From Streptomyces longwoodensis (GTDB lineage Bacteria; Actinomycetota; Actinomycetes; Streptomycetales; Streptomycetaceae): a stretch of 64,000 bases of DNA. The notes under the pieces were generated by a model, which did no database searches, was not told the origin of the DNA, and saw only the letters and a list, made by a program, of their open reading frames with translations. The DNA is taken from contig NZ_KQ948550.1 in assembly GCF_001514125.1 (NCBI RefSeq), positions 372,001 through 436,000 on the forward strand, given 5' to 3'. Made by a program: the position numbers and the translations under genes. The first letter of the stretch is position 1. Each line of letters opens with the position of its first letter. Below are positions 18,301 to 26,040 of the stretch, piece after piece.

Positions 18301-18779
18301 CAGGCCACGCCCTCGGGCCGCATGCCGATAGGACTGGCGGCCGTGGGCAAGGCATGCCCCTTCCGAAGATCATTGGCCTTACCGACCGGAGTTTCGGGTT
18401 CAGGCTAAGTGTGCTGGCAGGCGCTATGGGGGCGATCGTCACTACAGCGTGCGAAACCGAACTACACCCCGGTTGCTGGGAGTTGCCAGAGGTGTGCTCC
18501 AGAGCGCTCAGCCTGCTGCCGTTCGCTGTCAGATGGGGCGCCGGCAATCCGGGTGTCATCGCATGGATGAGAGCTGGAGTCCGGCCTCGGGTGGTCGCCC
18601 ACATGATAGAGCGATGCATGCCCCTCACCCCCTCGGCGGACTGGATGAACGACGAAGATCTACTTCGCCTTGCGGCACGCCACCTTGCACAAACACCGGA
18701 GTGGGTACTGGAGGCCATGCATGAAGAGCGAGAGCGAGATCTCTTCCGTGCCATGGCCCGTGTCCGCGAGATGAAGTAA
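15378..18779 (+). CDS. hamB: Hachiman HamB: large DEAH-box helicase
   Basis: 1133 residues from TTG 15378; GTG 15390, just after the hamA stop, is an equally good start. Residue numbers use 15378. Walker A is VPTGAGKS (332-339), the DEAH box is DEAH at 437-440, and motif VI is NAIGRAGRA from 735, giving a Ski2-like superfamily 2 helicase core from about 300 to 780. The first 300 residues and the last 350 have no clear motif; long N- and C-terminal arms are usual for HamB. HamB binds DNA, holds HamA inactive and is thought to release it when it meets damaged or phage DNA. The ATPase motifs are intact and no frameshift is seen. It ends convergent to the Avs-like gene, with an IS110 scrap between them. 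Confidence 0.85.
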   Translation: MWCDVFNRGIDELLQELPRIGEFDGRDIRRMLTRAWVNIMEWRDLAPSVGSAERSGVPDSPFITAGWTSPRAALRRLATALEVHAVLVPGLPAVTIQACAFVAAEALSICNEQPDPELSLNSASPLGSARRYENLEAGLLYRIAGYDANAARCGDEIGELDTPMDAESPASEWAMETFRELLLAQANPDLSEAPPVPSRSDHLDVRVRSALWRKMGQAARRHTQWLTHQAGAVRTAVEEIRTLISLLHPDPDGWGGQVVHPDIHHIAVLLARALEEDETRALRAVPTPPDEDGRYASYVQEAAKSRPLLWPSARIYSERALPGPHAHAVVCVPTGAGKSAVAELAIAQTLHRGWVLYLAPTNALVGQLVRRLSSVFESLPGVQVRGFLGGAEYALLESEDLAVIGSCQVLVMTPEKCSLALRQNPDAFEDLQLCILDEAHLIEEPNGRGALTELVIAEVLHRAPHVRALLMSALVANADELADWLTAVTGLEAVPVSHPWRPTRTLRAIAGFDQAGEEAAQALARDKLNALPSSRKRLSYDAPISLLVGLQGAWATNHPKDYWVVRTPMLSPRELHRTDGPSSTGVCLPMTAAIVTAMAEKGHRVLAFLPKNRHHSFTQAVKLHGSSDWVPASRDADIEALLTLADAELGIASELRATLEKGVGVHTGALLREEQRASEISFDRDRIRVLFATGTLSQGLNLPATAVVIGGTEVGFDQDASPAERERRSRTQLLNAIGRAGRAYTSARAIAVVVPGRATQVTYGASGKRVAIAAGASFLTQEDAANDITSRLDGLIEKALSESLEVATLEGEEQSAFSFLSFAAGSGDAPGVVRRTWAVHRAGAAGQGEAIAEALEATGSAFLAQEQVPDWVSLAAHRAGLGLPETSYLYRWLLAELDVYEAPNTVEDWAYLLVDALASAPPEMMESLLPLTSDYRSTAIEALWSSDPDDAAEGHRALAATLIAWIQGEDLLSVAGHALGPHADRTGGRGQGMPLPKIIGLTDRSFGFRLSVLAGAMGAIVTTACETELHPGCWELPEVCSRALSLLPFAVRWGAGNPGVIAWMRAGVRPRVVAHMIERCMPLTPSADWMNDEDLLRLAARHLAQTPEWVLEAMHEERERDLFRAMARVREMK

Positions 18780-18844
18780 CGCCAGAGGTGCACCGCGGGT
18801 CCTTCCAAAGCAACGCGCACGCCGCAGGCCGCACAGCCGGACGG

Positions 18845-18950
18845 CCCGCCGTCTGCTGGGAAAGTCGGACCCGCTCGACGCACAGGCCGCCGCGCGGGTC
18901 GTGCTCTGCGGTCGTGCCCGGGCCCGGGCCAAGTGCGGCGACGGCCTGCT
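18845..18950 (+). mobile_element. IS110-family element, internal remnant
   Basis: About 105 bases match the internal part of the intact IS110 transposase around 24780-24890; the shared protein stretch is KSDPLDAQAAAR followed by VLxGRARA. Both flanks differ from the element. It lies exactly between hamB and the end of the Avs-like gene, whose stop codon (18949-18951) touches its right edge. Confidence 0.85.
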
Positions 18951-21900
18951 ACCGGATGCTCCTCTTGACTTCGGTGACGATGGTTCCGGGGTTCCGTTGT
19001 CCCTGTGCCGTGTGGCCGGCGCTCTGGCTGAACTCTTTCCAGACACGGGGGTGCTCGGCGGTCACAGGCTGCCGTTCACCGGTCATGCCCTGGACCAGGC
19101 AATGGCCGCCGCGCTCGAGGTGGTGCTCGAGCCACTCCCTGGACGCGAGGAGACTGTAGGCCCTGCCGCTCGGGCGGTCCCACGTCAGGTACTGCACCTG
19201 CAGTTGCCCGTCGGTGTCGTACCAGAAGGGGCGGTCCGGGTCGCGCCGCAGCCTGCTATCTCTCAGGAGTGGGTCACTGAGCAGCGTCACGGAGACGGAT
19301 GCGCCGAGGGAGCAATCCAGGCTCTGACCATCCCAGTTGTAGGTCTGGTCAGTCGGAATAGCGGTGACGGGTTCCCCATCGGGGTCTGTGGCGAACACCA
19401 TCCGGCCTCGCGGCTGTGCGGCGAGGGTGCGCTCCAGCCAGTCGTCCTCGTCATCTTCCATCGGACCATCCGCCCACTGCTCTGCGAGCTCCAGGAGCAG
19501 CTCTTCCCGGCGCTTCTCCCTGCGCTCCCGCCAGATGGCGATGGCGACGCTCCTCTCCGATGCCGGTGGCCCAGGGGCTGGCTCCGGAGAGGAGAGATCG
19601 TCGTCTTCTGGGACAGGGGAGTCATCCTCACCGTGATCGGGTTCGTCGTACTGAAAGCTACTCACATGCCAGGACTCGGGTTCCGGATCGGTCCAGGGAC
19701 TGGGGACGGTGGGGAAGTCGGCTAGGAGAAGGCTACGGCGATCGGGCCCTTCGGGCATCAGCCGGTTAGTGAACGAACGTCCCTTAAGCCATGTGAGCAA
19801 GCTGGTGAGTTGGGGGGCAGGCACGAGCCAGCTGTGGATGCGGTGCCATTGCTCCGCCTGGCCACGGGTGACGTTCCATCCTCGGCCGTCGTGGTCGTCC
19901 ATGGCCTGTTCGTAAAGGACGATCCACTGCCTGCCGTCGCTGTCGGTGCGGATGCCCAGTTCGTCGAGGTCGGGCAGGTTGTCCGGACGGCTGATCCATT
20001 CGTCGACGCCCTCGTCGTCGGGCAGGTCGGGGACAGGTGGTGCCAGCGGGTGTGCGGGGTCGGCGGTCGGGAAGGTGGCGTGGTCGGCTTCGTCTGGACT
20101 GTTGTCGTCGTCGGTGTCGGAGAAGGGGTGTCGGGCCGGAGGAAGGGAGGGGTCGATGTCGAGCAGCGACAGTCGTGCCGCTCCCGGGTATTCGGCGGCG
20201 TCGTGCTCGGTCTGCCGGTGGGGGTGCCGGTGGTTCGCCAGGCGTTCCACGAGCTCGTGGAGGGCCATCCACTGGTACTTCTTGCCGATCCGTTCGCCCT
20301 TGTGTGACTGGCGGGAGCCAGAGTGGCGGGAACACATGTTGTCGAATTCGGCGAACAGTTCAGGCGTCCAGCCCAGGTCAGCGACGCGGGCGAGGACCCA
20401 GCGTGCGGCCCACTCGGCGTCGACGTGGGCAGCGGCGAGGCGTTCGTCGTCGGGCGGGGGCACTCGGCAGGCCCGCAGCAGCGCGTACTGGTCCGCATCG
20501 AGGACGTCCCTCGCCCTCCTCCCAGTGAGGAGTTGTTCAACGGCAGCCGGTGTGCTCAAGGCGGGCCTGACGGACTCCGGAAGGCTTCGCGCGAAGGCCG
20601 GGATACGGGCGGGGTCGACTAGGACAGGATCATCGGCACGCTGCCACGCCGGCCGACGGGGATAGTCGGTCGACAGCGGCAGCAAACTGAAATGGCGCAC
20701 CGCTGGCCGGACCTGGTAATCCGCAAAGTCTCCCAGCGGTGAAAGGGACGAGCGGAGCGATCCCCACAACGACTCCTTCTGTTCCCGCCAAGGGAAGAGG
20801 ACGTCAAGGTCCTCCTCAGCAGGAGCTTGCCCGATCTGAGGGCAGGCGTGTGGGTGCCTGACCGCGTCTGCTTCCTCGCTGGTGACGGCTCCAGCACGGT
20901 GCGCCAGGGTGACAACGCGTGTAGCCGCTTCGCACAGCAGCGCGTTCCGTGAAGCGTGCGCGGGCGAATCAACGGCGCCGTAGGAGTACGTGAGGAGCCG
21001 CCGGGCGACTGTACCGAGGAGGTCGTGCTGGCCGTCATCCTCGCCGCGACGGGCCAGGACTCCGTAGCCGACCCACACCAGGCGCTCGAAAAGGTAGGGA
21101 TCGTCGATCTTCTCCGCGTCCGCCTGGAGGAATCTGTCCAGGAGGGAGACGAGAACGTCTCCGTGCCCCAAAAGCAGCTGCACCAGGGCCTTGGTGGCCC
21201 GGTCCCGCAGGAACCGGTTGGAGGACGTGAGAGTCCACACCAGTGTCGTGGCAGCCAGCCGGACGACTTCCTCGTCGCCGGCTCCAGCCGCCTGCACCGG
21301 CCGGCGGGTCCGGTCCCCCAGCTGAGGCCGGGCCGTGAGGGACGCAGGGTGGAGATGGCGCGGGGTGGGGTACTGCTCGGCCCAGCGCAGCAGCCGGTGC
21401 AGTGCCGTGACATCCCACAATAAGGAGTAGGCCTCGACACCCCACCACGCGTCGCGCTCGGGCCGCGGCTTTCGTAGCAGCACCCGGTGGAGACGGTCGG
21501 CATTCAGCAGATGCCCCGGCTCGGCGGTGACCGCTACCGCGGCCTCTAGCACGTCGGAATTGCGTCCGTGACGTGCGGCGGTCTCGTTGAGGAGTTCGAT
21601 GGTGCGTTCGTTGACGCTGCGTGTGCTGCGCAGCGGAAGCGTTTCCAGAAAGCTGCGGGCCAGCCGATAGCCTCGTACGTCCGCGCGACTGCCGGGGGCA
21701 GCGGCGGCCTCTGCAGATGTGGGAGAAGCGGCCAGCAGGTCGATGAGTTCCGACCCGGTTTGCTCGGGCAGGAGAATCGACGCTGCTTCGTGGTAGTTCG
21801 GAGCAGCCTGCCTCAGCCAGCTTCGCAGCGCGGAATCGGCGGCCAGTGGGTGTCCTTCGCGTAGCGCGTCGATCTCGTCCTGGTGGGCAGCGAAGACCGA

Positions 21901-23952
21901 CCGCACAACGCGGTCGTCGCCGAACGCCTGGTAGGGGAAACCGATACCGGTTGCCTGGTCGGCCTTGTAGGTCCGCTCGTTGGACACCAGGCCCTGGGCG
22001 AGGAGCTGCCCGAGCATCGTGGCCGGCCACGACGTGGCCGCCTGTCCGTACGCGTCGACAAGAGCGCGGGCTTCATCACGCGGCAGCACGGAACGCCGTG
22101 CGTCGGCCATGAGCGCCGCCAGGGCGTCCACCGCACGGTGCACGGGCCGCTCCAGGGGATCGAGCCCGAGCCGGGAGCAGATAGTCTCCGCACGGTGGTC
22201 GACATAGGCGTCGAACACCGCGCTCCGGTCACGCGGATGGCCGCCCGAGCCGCCACGCTCCAGGCTCTTGCTCAGACTGTCCGCGTACAGCTTTACGAAC
22301 AAGGGGTTGGTGAAGACCGAGGCCAGCAGGGGAGTGTTGGGAAGAACCGCCGCCACATCCCGCAGGTAGCTCTCCAGCCCCTCCATCTCCCGTCCTGCAA
22401 AGCCGGAGTGCACGGAGACTGGCACATCGAAGCGATCAGGCACGACGATCGACTTGAAGGTCGAGCGGCAGGACACCAACAAAGCGATGTGCTGGTACCC
22501 GGCCAGACGCACCTGCAGCGCGAGCAGTTCGCTCTTCCAGTTCCCGGCGTCGTCGGAGTCATTGAGCGCATCGATGGTCAACAGGAAGCGGCAACCGCTT
22601 GCCGCGCCAGCGGCGTCCATCGCCTGGAGGAAGTCCCGCTCGGCAAGCGGCCCCAGGCCACGCTTCTGCGCGACCTCACTCAGCGTGTTGTGCCCGGTGA
22701 GCTCCTGCCCGAACACCACCAGCGCCGGACGGCCCTCGTCTACGGCTCGTCGCGCGGCGTCGACCAGCAAGTGCGTCTTGCCCTGCCCTGCCTCCCCCAG
22801 GAGCAGCCAGGTCTTCTTCTCCGCTGTCTGGGCAGCGGGACTCCGCAACAAGCCGTCCAGGCGCTCGCAGGCGTCGAAGGCACGAGCCAGAGCGCGCTCG
22901 CACAACCATTGCACGCTCTGCACCGCGGTCACCGGAGCGTTTGCGCCCCGTCCGGCCGCAGGTATGGCGTCGTCGCTTTCACGCTCTTCCTCGGTGAACC
23001 GGTCAGCCAGGTCCTTGAACTCACCCAGCCGCTCCAGCATGTCCTCCACCACAGCAGAACTCTGCTCGGCGGGGAAACCGGACGTTGCGGATGCAGCGGA
23101 CAGGTCGTGGACCAAGGTGTGGGCGCCTTCCCGCAACGCGGGCGTCCACGCGTGCACCCACCGCGCCAGCGCCTGATGGTCGGGGCTGCTGGCCGGCGCG
23201 GGATAGCTGTCGTACCAGCGTGTCATCTCGGAACGGAGGGTCACCACAGCGGCCTGCAGATCCCGGGATCGCTGGACGCCCTGCCTCAAGAACTCCTGCG
23301 GCAGGGCGCACGCATCCGCCACACGCGCAAGGGGCAACGTCACATGATGCTCGGGTGTGTACCGCGCCTCGGCCAGACGCTCAGCAAGCGTGACCTGTTC
23401 CCTGAACCACTCGCTGCCCAGCGCCCGCCGTTCGAAGAAGAACCACTGACGCCCCTCATTTCCAGGCCGGGTCAACCGCTCCAGCAGCTCACCGCCACCG
23501 ACGTAGCGGATGTCCACGTCGGCAAGACCGGGCAAGTCCTTCTTCCACCGGGCGACGTTGCTGTTCCACCGCTCCCTCGCACCGGTACGCGCCTTCCCGC
23601 GCGGGGTGTCAGGGGTGGGGTCGGAGAGGTCGAAGGGGGTGAGGAATTCAAGCCGGACGATCTTCCGGCTCGCGATGTTCTCACCGACTGTTTTGGCGCT
23701 CTTCTTCGCCTGAGGGATGAGATCGTCGATGTTGTGGACGAACTTGACCTGGTATCCGTGCGCAGCACTGCCGTCGGGCGCCTGGTCATACCATTCGACG
23801 CCGCCGTCCGGAGCAGCAGTCTTGATCGTCTCCCAGCCCGGAGGCGCCGGCGTCCGGAGCTGGAAACAGAGTTCCTCGAACGCGCGATGCTGGCTGCCGT
23901 CCCATTCCCGGATGCTGTGCCAGTTGTGTGCCCTGCTGTCGTTCGATGCCAC
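18949..23952 (-). CDS. Avs-like STAND NTPase with N-terminal PD-(D/E)XK nuclease domain
   Basis: 1667 residues from GTG 23952 (GAGG 8 bases before it); the frame stays open to GTG 24024. Residues 15-75 carry FEELC (E27), PDGGVEW (D49) and GYQVKF (Q68-x-K70), the layout of Mrr/Cap4-like nucleases. Walker A is GEAGQGKT (386-393) and Walker B-like TIDALND has D461, as in STAND ATPases. The remaining 1100 residues lack signatures and fit the long sensor region of Avs proteins, which recognise conserved phage proteins directly, assemble and switch on the effector domain (known for the family). The acidic C-terminal quarter (about 1250-1560) is unusual. The extreme C-terminus ends at the edge of an IS110 scrap and may be altered. 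A non-Avs nuclease-NTPase defence gene is the alternative. Confidence 0.72.
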   Translation of the reverse strand: MASNDSRAHNWHSIREWDGSQHRAFEELCFQLRTPAPPGWETIKTAAPDGGVEWYDQAPDGSAAHGYQVKFVHNIDDLIPQAKKSAKTVGENIASRKIVRLEFLTPFDLSDPTPDTPRGKARTGARERWNSNVARWKKDLPGLADVDIRYVGGGELLERLTRPGNEGRQWFFFERRALGSEWFREQVTLAERLAEARYTPEHHVTLPLARVADACALPQEFLRQGVQRSRDLQAAVVTLRSEMTRWYDSYPAPASSPDHQALARWVHAWTPALREGAHTLVHDLSAASATSGFPAEQSSAVVEDMLERLGEFKDLADRFTEEERESDDAIPAAGRGANAPVTAVQSVQWLCERALARAFDACERLDGLLRSPAAQTAEKKTWLLLGEAGQGKTHLLVDAARRAVDEGRPALVVFGQELTGHNTLSEVAQKRGLGPLAERDFLQAMDAAGAASGCRFLLTIDALNDSDDAGNWKSELLALQVRLAGYQHIALLVSCRSTFKSIVVPDRFDVPVSVHSGFAGREMEGLESYLRDVAAVLPNTPLLASVFTNPLFVKLYADSLSKSLERGGSGGHPRDRSAVFDAYVDHRAETICSRLGLDPLERPVHRAVDALAALMADARRSVLPRDEARALVDAYGQAATSWPATMLGQLLAQGLVSNERTYKADQATGIGFPYQAFGDDRVVRSVFAAHQDEIDALREGHPLAADSALRSWLRQAAPNYHEAASILLPEQTGSELIDLLAASPTSAEAAAAPGSRADVRGYRLARSFLETLPLRSTRSVNERTIELLNETAARHGRNSDVLEAAVAVTAEPGHLLNADRLHRVLLRKPRPERDAWWGVEAYSLLWDVTALHRLLRWAEQYPTPRHLHPASLTARPQLGDRTRRPVQAAGAGDEEVVRLAATTLVWTLTSSNRFLRDRATKALVQLLLGHGDVLVSLLDRFLQADAEKIDDPYLFERLVWVGYGVLARRGEDDGQHDLLGTVARRLLTYSYGAVDSPAHASRNALLCEAATRVVTLAHRAGAVTSEEADAVRHPHACPQIGQAPAEEDLDVLFPWREQKESLWGSLRSSLSPLGDFADYQVRPAVRHFSLLPLSTDYPRRPAWQRADDPVLVDPARIPAFARSLPESVRPALSTPAAVEQLLTGRRARDVLDADQYALLRACRVPPPDDERLAAAHVDAEWAARWVLARVADLGWTPELFAEFDNMCSRHSGSRQSHKGERIGKKYQWMALHELVERLANHRHPHRQTEHDAAEYPGAARLSLLDIDPSLPPARHPFSDTDDDNSPDEADHATFPTADPAHPLAPPVPDLPDDEGVDEWISRPDNLPDLDELGIRTDSDGRQWIVLYEQAMDDHDGRGWNVTRGQAEQWHRIHSWLVPAPQLTSLLTWLKGRSFTNRLMPEGPDRRSLLLADFPTVPSPWTDPEPESWHVSSFQYDEPDHGEDDSPVPEDDDLSSPEPAPGPPASERSVAIAIWRERREKRREELLLELAEQWADGPMEDDEDDWLERTLAAQPRGRMVFATDPDGEPVTAIPTDQTYNWDGQSLDCSLGASVSVTLLSDPLLRDSRLRRDPDRPFWYDTDGQLQVQYLTWDRPSGRAYSLLASREWLEHHLERGGHCLVQGMTGERQPVTAEHPRVWKEFSQSAGHTAQGQRNPGTIVTEVKRSIR

Positions 23953-24255
23953 TGCCGTCCTCTGACCGTCCCGCCGCCCCACTGTGCGCGTGTCGGATCC
24001 CAGCGTAGAGGGCTGCGCTGACACACCAAGTTTTCCTGGGTCGATGGACCGGATCAGGCGTAGGAATTCCGTTGTAGCCGGTGCCGACCCGAGCGCTGCC
24101 GGCCATGACGGTCAGGAGTGGACGGGTAGTCAACGCCTTGTCAGCGCGCTCAGTCATGTTGAGCATCGGTTCGGTCGAAGTCATCCGGCAGTGATCGAGT
24201 CATGCCGCTGTACCGGGATCGATGGGACGGTTGTGCAGCGCCGTCCCAGGGGAGG

Positions 24256-24291
24256 TCTGACTCATGAGATATGTCTGACTCATGAGATCTA
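24256..24291. repeat. Tandem 18-bp repeat with CTCATGAG palindromes
   Basis: GTCTGACTCATGAGAT occurs twice, 18 bases apart; each copy contains the perfect 8-bp palindrome CTCATGAG. It lies about 310 bases upstream of the Avs-like start and about 180 bases before the IS110 transposase. Two dyads one and three-quarter helical turns apart could be an operator; it could also be a scar of mobile-element activity. Confidence 0.6.
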
Positions 24292-24344
24292 TGACCGAAG
24301 TGTCCAGTCACAGACCTGTCGACTGTCGTCGCGGGATGCTGCCT

Positions 24345-25580
24345 GCCACCGAGCCACAGGGCGTGTCCCAATAGGGGCCTTGCCGAGTTCAGGCGCCATC
24401 ACGGTTCAGACCGCCCATGCGGGCCGGTGCGATCCGCCCAGCACGTCACCACCCGGGAGGCGAACCACCATGACGACCAGACAGCGCAGCATCTCCTCGA
24501 ACACGGACCCGCCCGTGCGGAGAGAGGTCGTACTGGGCGTGGACACGCACGGCGAGATGCATGTCGCTGCCGTGACCTCCCCGCTGGGGAAGGTCCTGGG
24601 TAACGAGTCGTTTCCGGCCACGGCGGCCGGCTATCGGCAGCTGCTCGTGTGGGCCCGCAAGCGGGGGACGGTGCGCCGGGCCGGCGTGGAGGGCACCGGC
24701 ACCTTCGGCGCGGGCCTGTCCCGCTACCTGGTGACCCAGCAGATCCAGGTGTTCGAAGTGAACCGGCCCGACCGGTCGGCCCGCCGGTTGCTCGGTAAGT
24801 CGGACCCGCTCGATGCGCAGGCCGCAGCGCGAGCCGTGCTCAGCGGTCGCGCCCGGGCCCAGGCCAAATCCGGCGACGGACCCGTGCACAGCGCCCGGAT
24901 CTACAAACTCGCCAAGGACTCCGCGGTCAAGGCCCGCACCCAGGCGATCAACCAGCTCAAGGCCGTCCTGGTCATCGCCGACCCCGCCCTGCGGGAACGG
25001 TTGTCGACCTTGGGCAATGCCGAGCTGTTCCGCACCTGCGCGACCCTCAGCCCACCCGATGGTGGGGGAGACGAGGACGCGGTGGCCCAGGCCACCCACA
25101 TGACATTACGCATGCTCGCCGAACGCATCGAACAGCTCAGCGGACAGATCAACGAGCTGAACCAACGCCTGACCCGGCTCGTCGAACGCTACGCGCCGCA
25201 ACTGCTCGTACCGGTGGGCATCGGCCCGGACAGTGCCGCCACTCTCCTGATCACCATGGGGGACAATCCCGAGCGACTGAACACTGAGGCGTCCTTTGCT
25301 GCCCTTTGCGGAGTCAGCCCCATCGAGTACTCCTCTGGCCGGCGGTGCACGCGTCGGCTCAACTACGGCGGCGACCGTCAGGCGAACGCTGCCCTGCACC
25401 GCATCGTGTTCACCCGCCTGCGCCACGACCCGCGCACCCGGGCGTACTACGAACGCCGCACCCAGGAGGGCAAGACCCGCCGTGAGATCATCCGATGCCT
25501 CAAGCGGTATGCCGCCCGCGAGGTCTTCAACCTGGTCAGACCGGTTTCCCGCGCCCCCGCGTTATAGGGGCGTCAGTGAC
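24345..25580 (+). mobile_element. Intact IS110-family insertion sequence
   Basis: The element holds one complete transposase and short non-coding ends. The left end, shared with the scrap at 34.35-34.45 kb, includes AGGGCGTGTC and ATAGGGGC (24371-24378). The right end, shared with the scrap at 11.19-11.27 kb, has TTATAGGGGCGTC overlapping the transposase stop, so ATAGGGGC is present at both ends (24371 and 25564). There are no terminal inverted repeats, as usual for IS110. Exact boundaries are uncertain by about 20 bases. IS110-group elements make a bridge RNA from the left end upstream of the transposase; the 100-125 bases before 24470 are the place for it here. Confidence 0.8.
24470..25567 (+). 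CDS. IS110-family transposase (DEDD recombinase)
   Basis: 365 residues. ATG with GGGAGG at good spacing; the longer open frame upstream has no coding character. The N-terminal RuvC-like DEDD domain shows GVDTHGEMHVAA (first Asp), VEGTGTFG (Glu) and SDPLDAQAAARA (Asp pair). The C-terminal Transposase_20 domain has GIGPDSAATLL, CGVSPIEYSSGRR (serine nucleophile region) and NYGGDRQANAALHRI. It is full length for the family with all catalytic residues present, so it is probably active. These enzymes insert and recombine DNA at sites chosen by a bridge RNA. At least four scraps of the same element lie elsewhere in this window. Confidence 0.93.
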   Translation: MTTRQRSISSNTDPPVRREVVLGVDTHGEMHVAAVTSPLGKVLGNESFPATAAGYRQLLVWARKRGTVRRAGVEGTGTFGAGLSRYLVTQQIQVFEVNRPDRSARRLLGKSDPLDAQAAARAVLSGRARAQAKSGDGPVHSARIYKLAKDSAVKARTQAINQLKAVLVIADPALRERLSTLGNAELFRTCATLSPPDGGGDEDAVAQATHMTLRMLAERIEQLSGQINELNQRLTRLVERYAPQLLVPVGIGPDSAATLLITMGDNPERLNTEASFAALCGVSPIEYSSGRRCTRRLNYGGDRQANAALHRIVFTRLRHDPRTRAYYERRTQEGKTRREIIRCLKRYAAREVFNLVRPVSRAPAL

Positions 25581-25764
25581 ACGGCGGGGCCCCGCCTGGG
25601 GGGTTTGCACGGAGCCGTGAGACGACGAGGCCGCACCAGAGGGCTTCGGCGCGGCCTCGTCATGAGATCGGCTGCGCTGTCGGGCGCGATGCGGTCGGCG
25701 CCTAAGGCGGCCCGTGTCCCTGTAACGTCTTCGGGGCGCACCTACTTTGCGAATGCACTCTCGC

Positions 25765-25990
25765 CTATGCAGCACCTCCTCGAGCACGGATCTACCCAAT
25801 CGGGGTGAGGTCGACCTGAGTGTGGACACGCACGGCGAGGTTCACGTCGCCGCCCCAGTCTCTCGGTGGGGAAGGTCATGGGCACCTAATCCTCTCCGGC
25901 AAGGCCGCCGGCTGCTGGCAGCAGACTCGTGCAACCGTCAGAGTGGATGCGGTTGCGCCGTGCCGGGGTCTGCGGCGGGGCGTCGTGGTG
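25765..25990 (+). mobile_element. IS110-family element, 5'-part remnant
   Basis: The sequence matches the first 50-60 codons of the intact transposase just upstream: LSVDTHGEVHVAAPVS corresponds to LGVDTHGEMHVAAVTS. Frame changes follow, and homology fades near 25990. It lies between the intact IS110 and the 3' end of the restriction-modification gene. Confidence 0.8.
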
Positions 25991-26040
25991 CGAATATTCC
26001 GTTGATGTTGCGGTCGTCAGGCACTCAGGCCGGACGGGTG

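Noticed and set aside
21883..24021. 712-codon plus-strand open frame opposite the Avs-like gene
   Set aside because: The minus strand carries clear nuclease and NTPase motifs; the plus frame shows none.
24256..24291. CRISPR-like repeat
   Set aside because: Only two adjacent units with no spacer and no cas genes.
23984..24469. N-terminal extension of the IS110 transposase in the open frame
   Set aside because: The ATG at 24470 has a strong ribosome site and begins where the IS110 family starts; upstream translation is not conserved.
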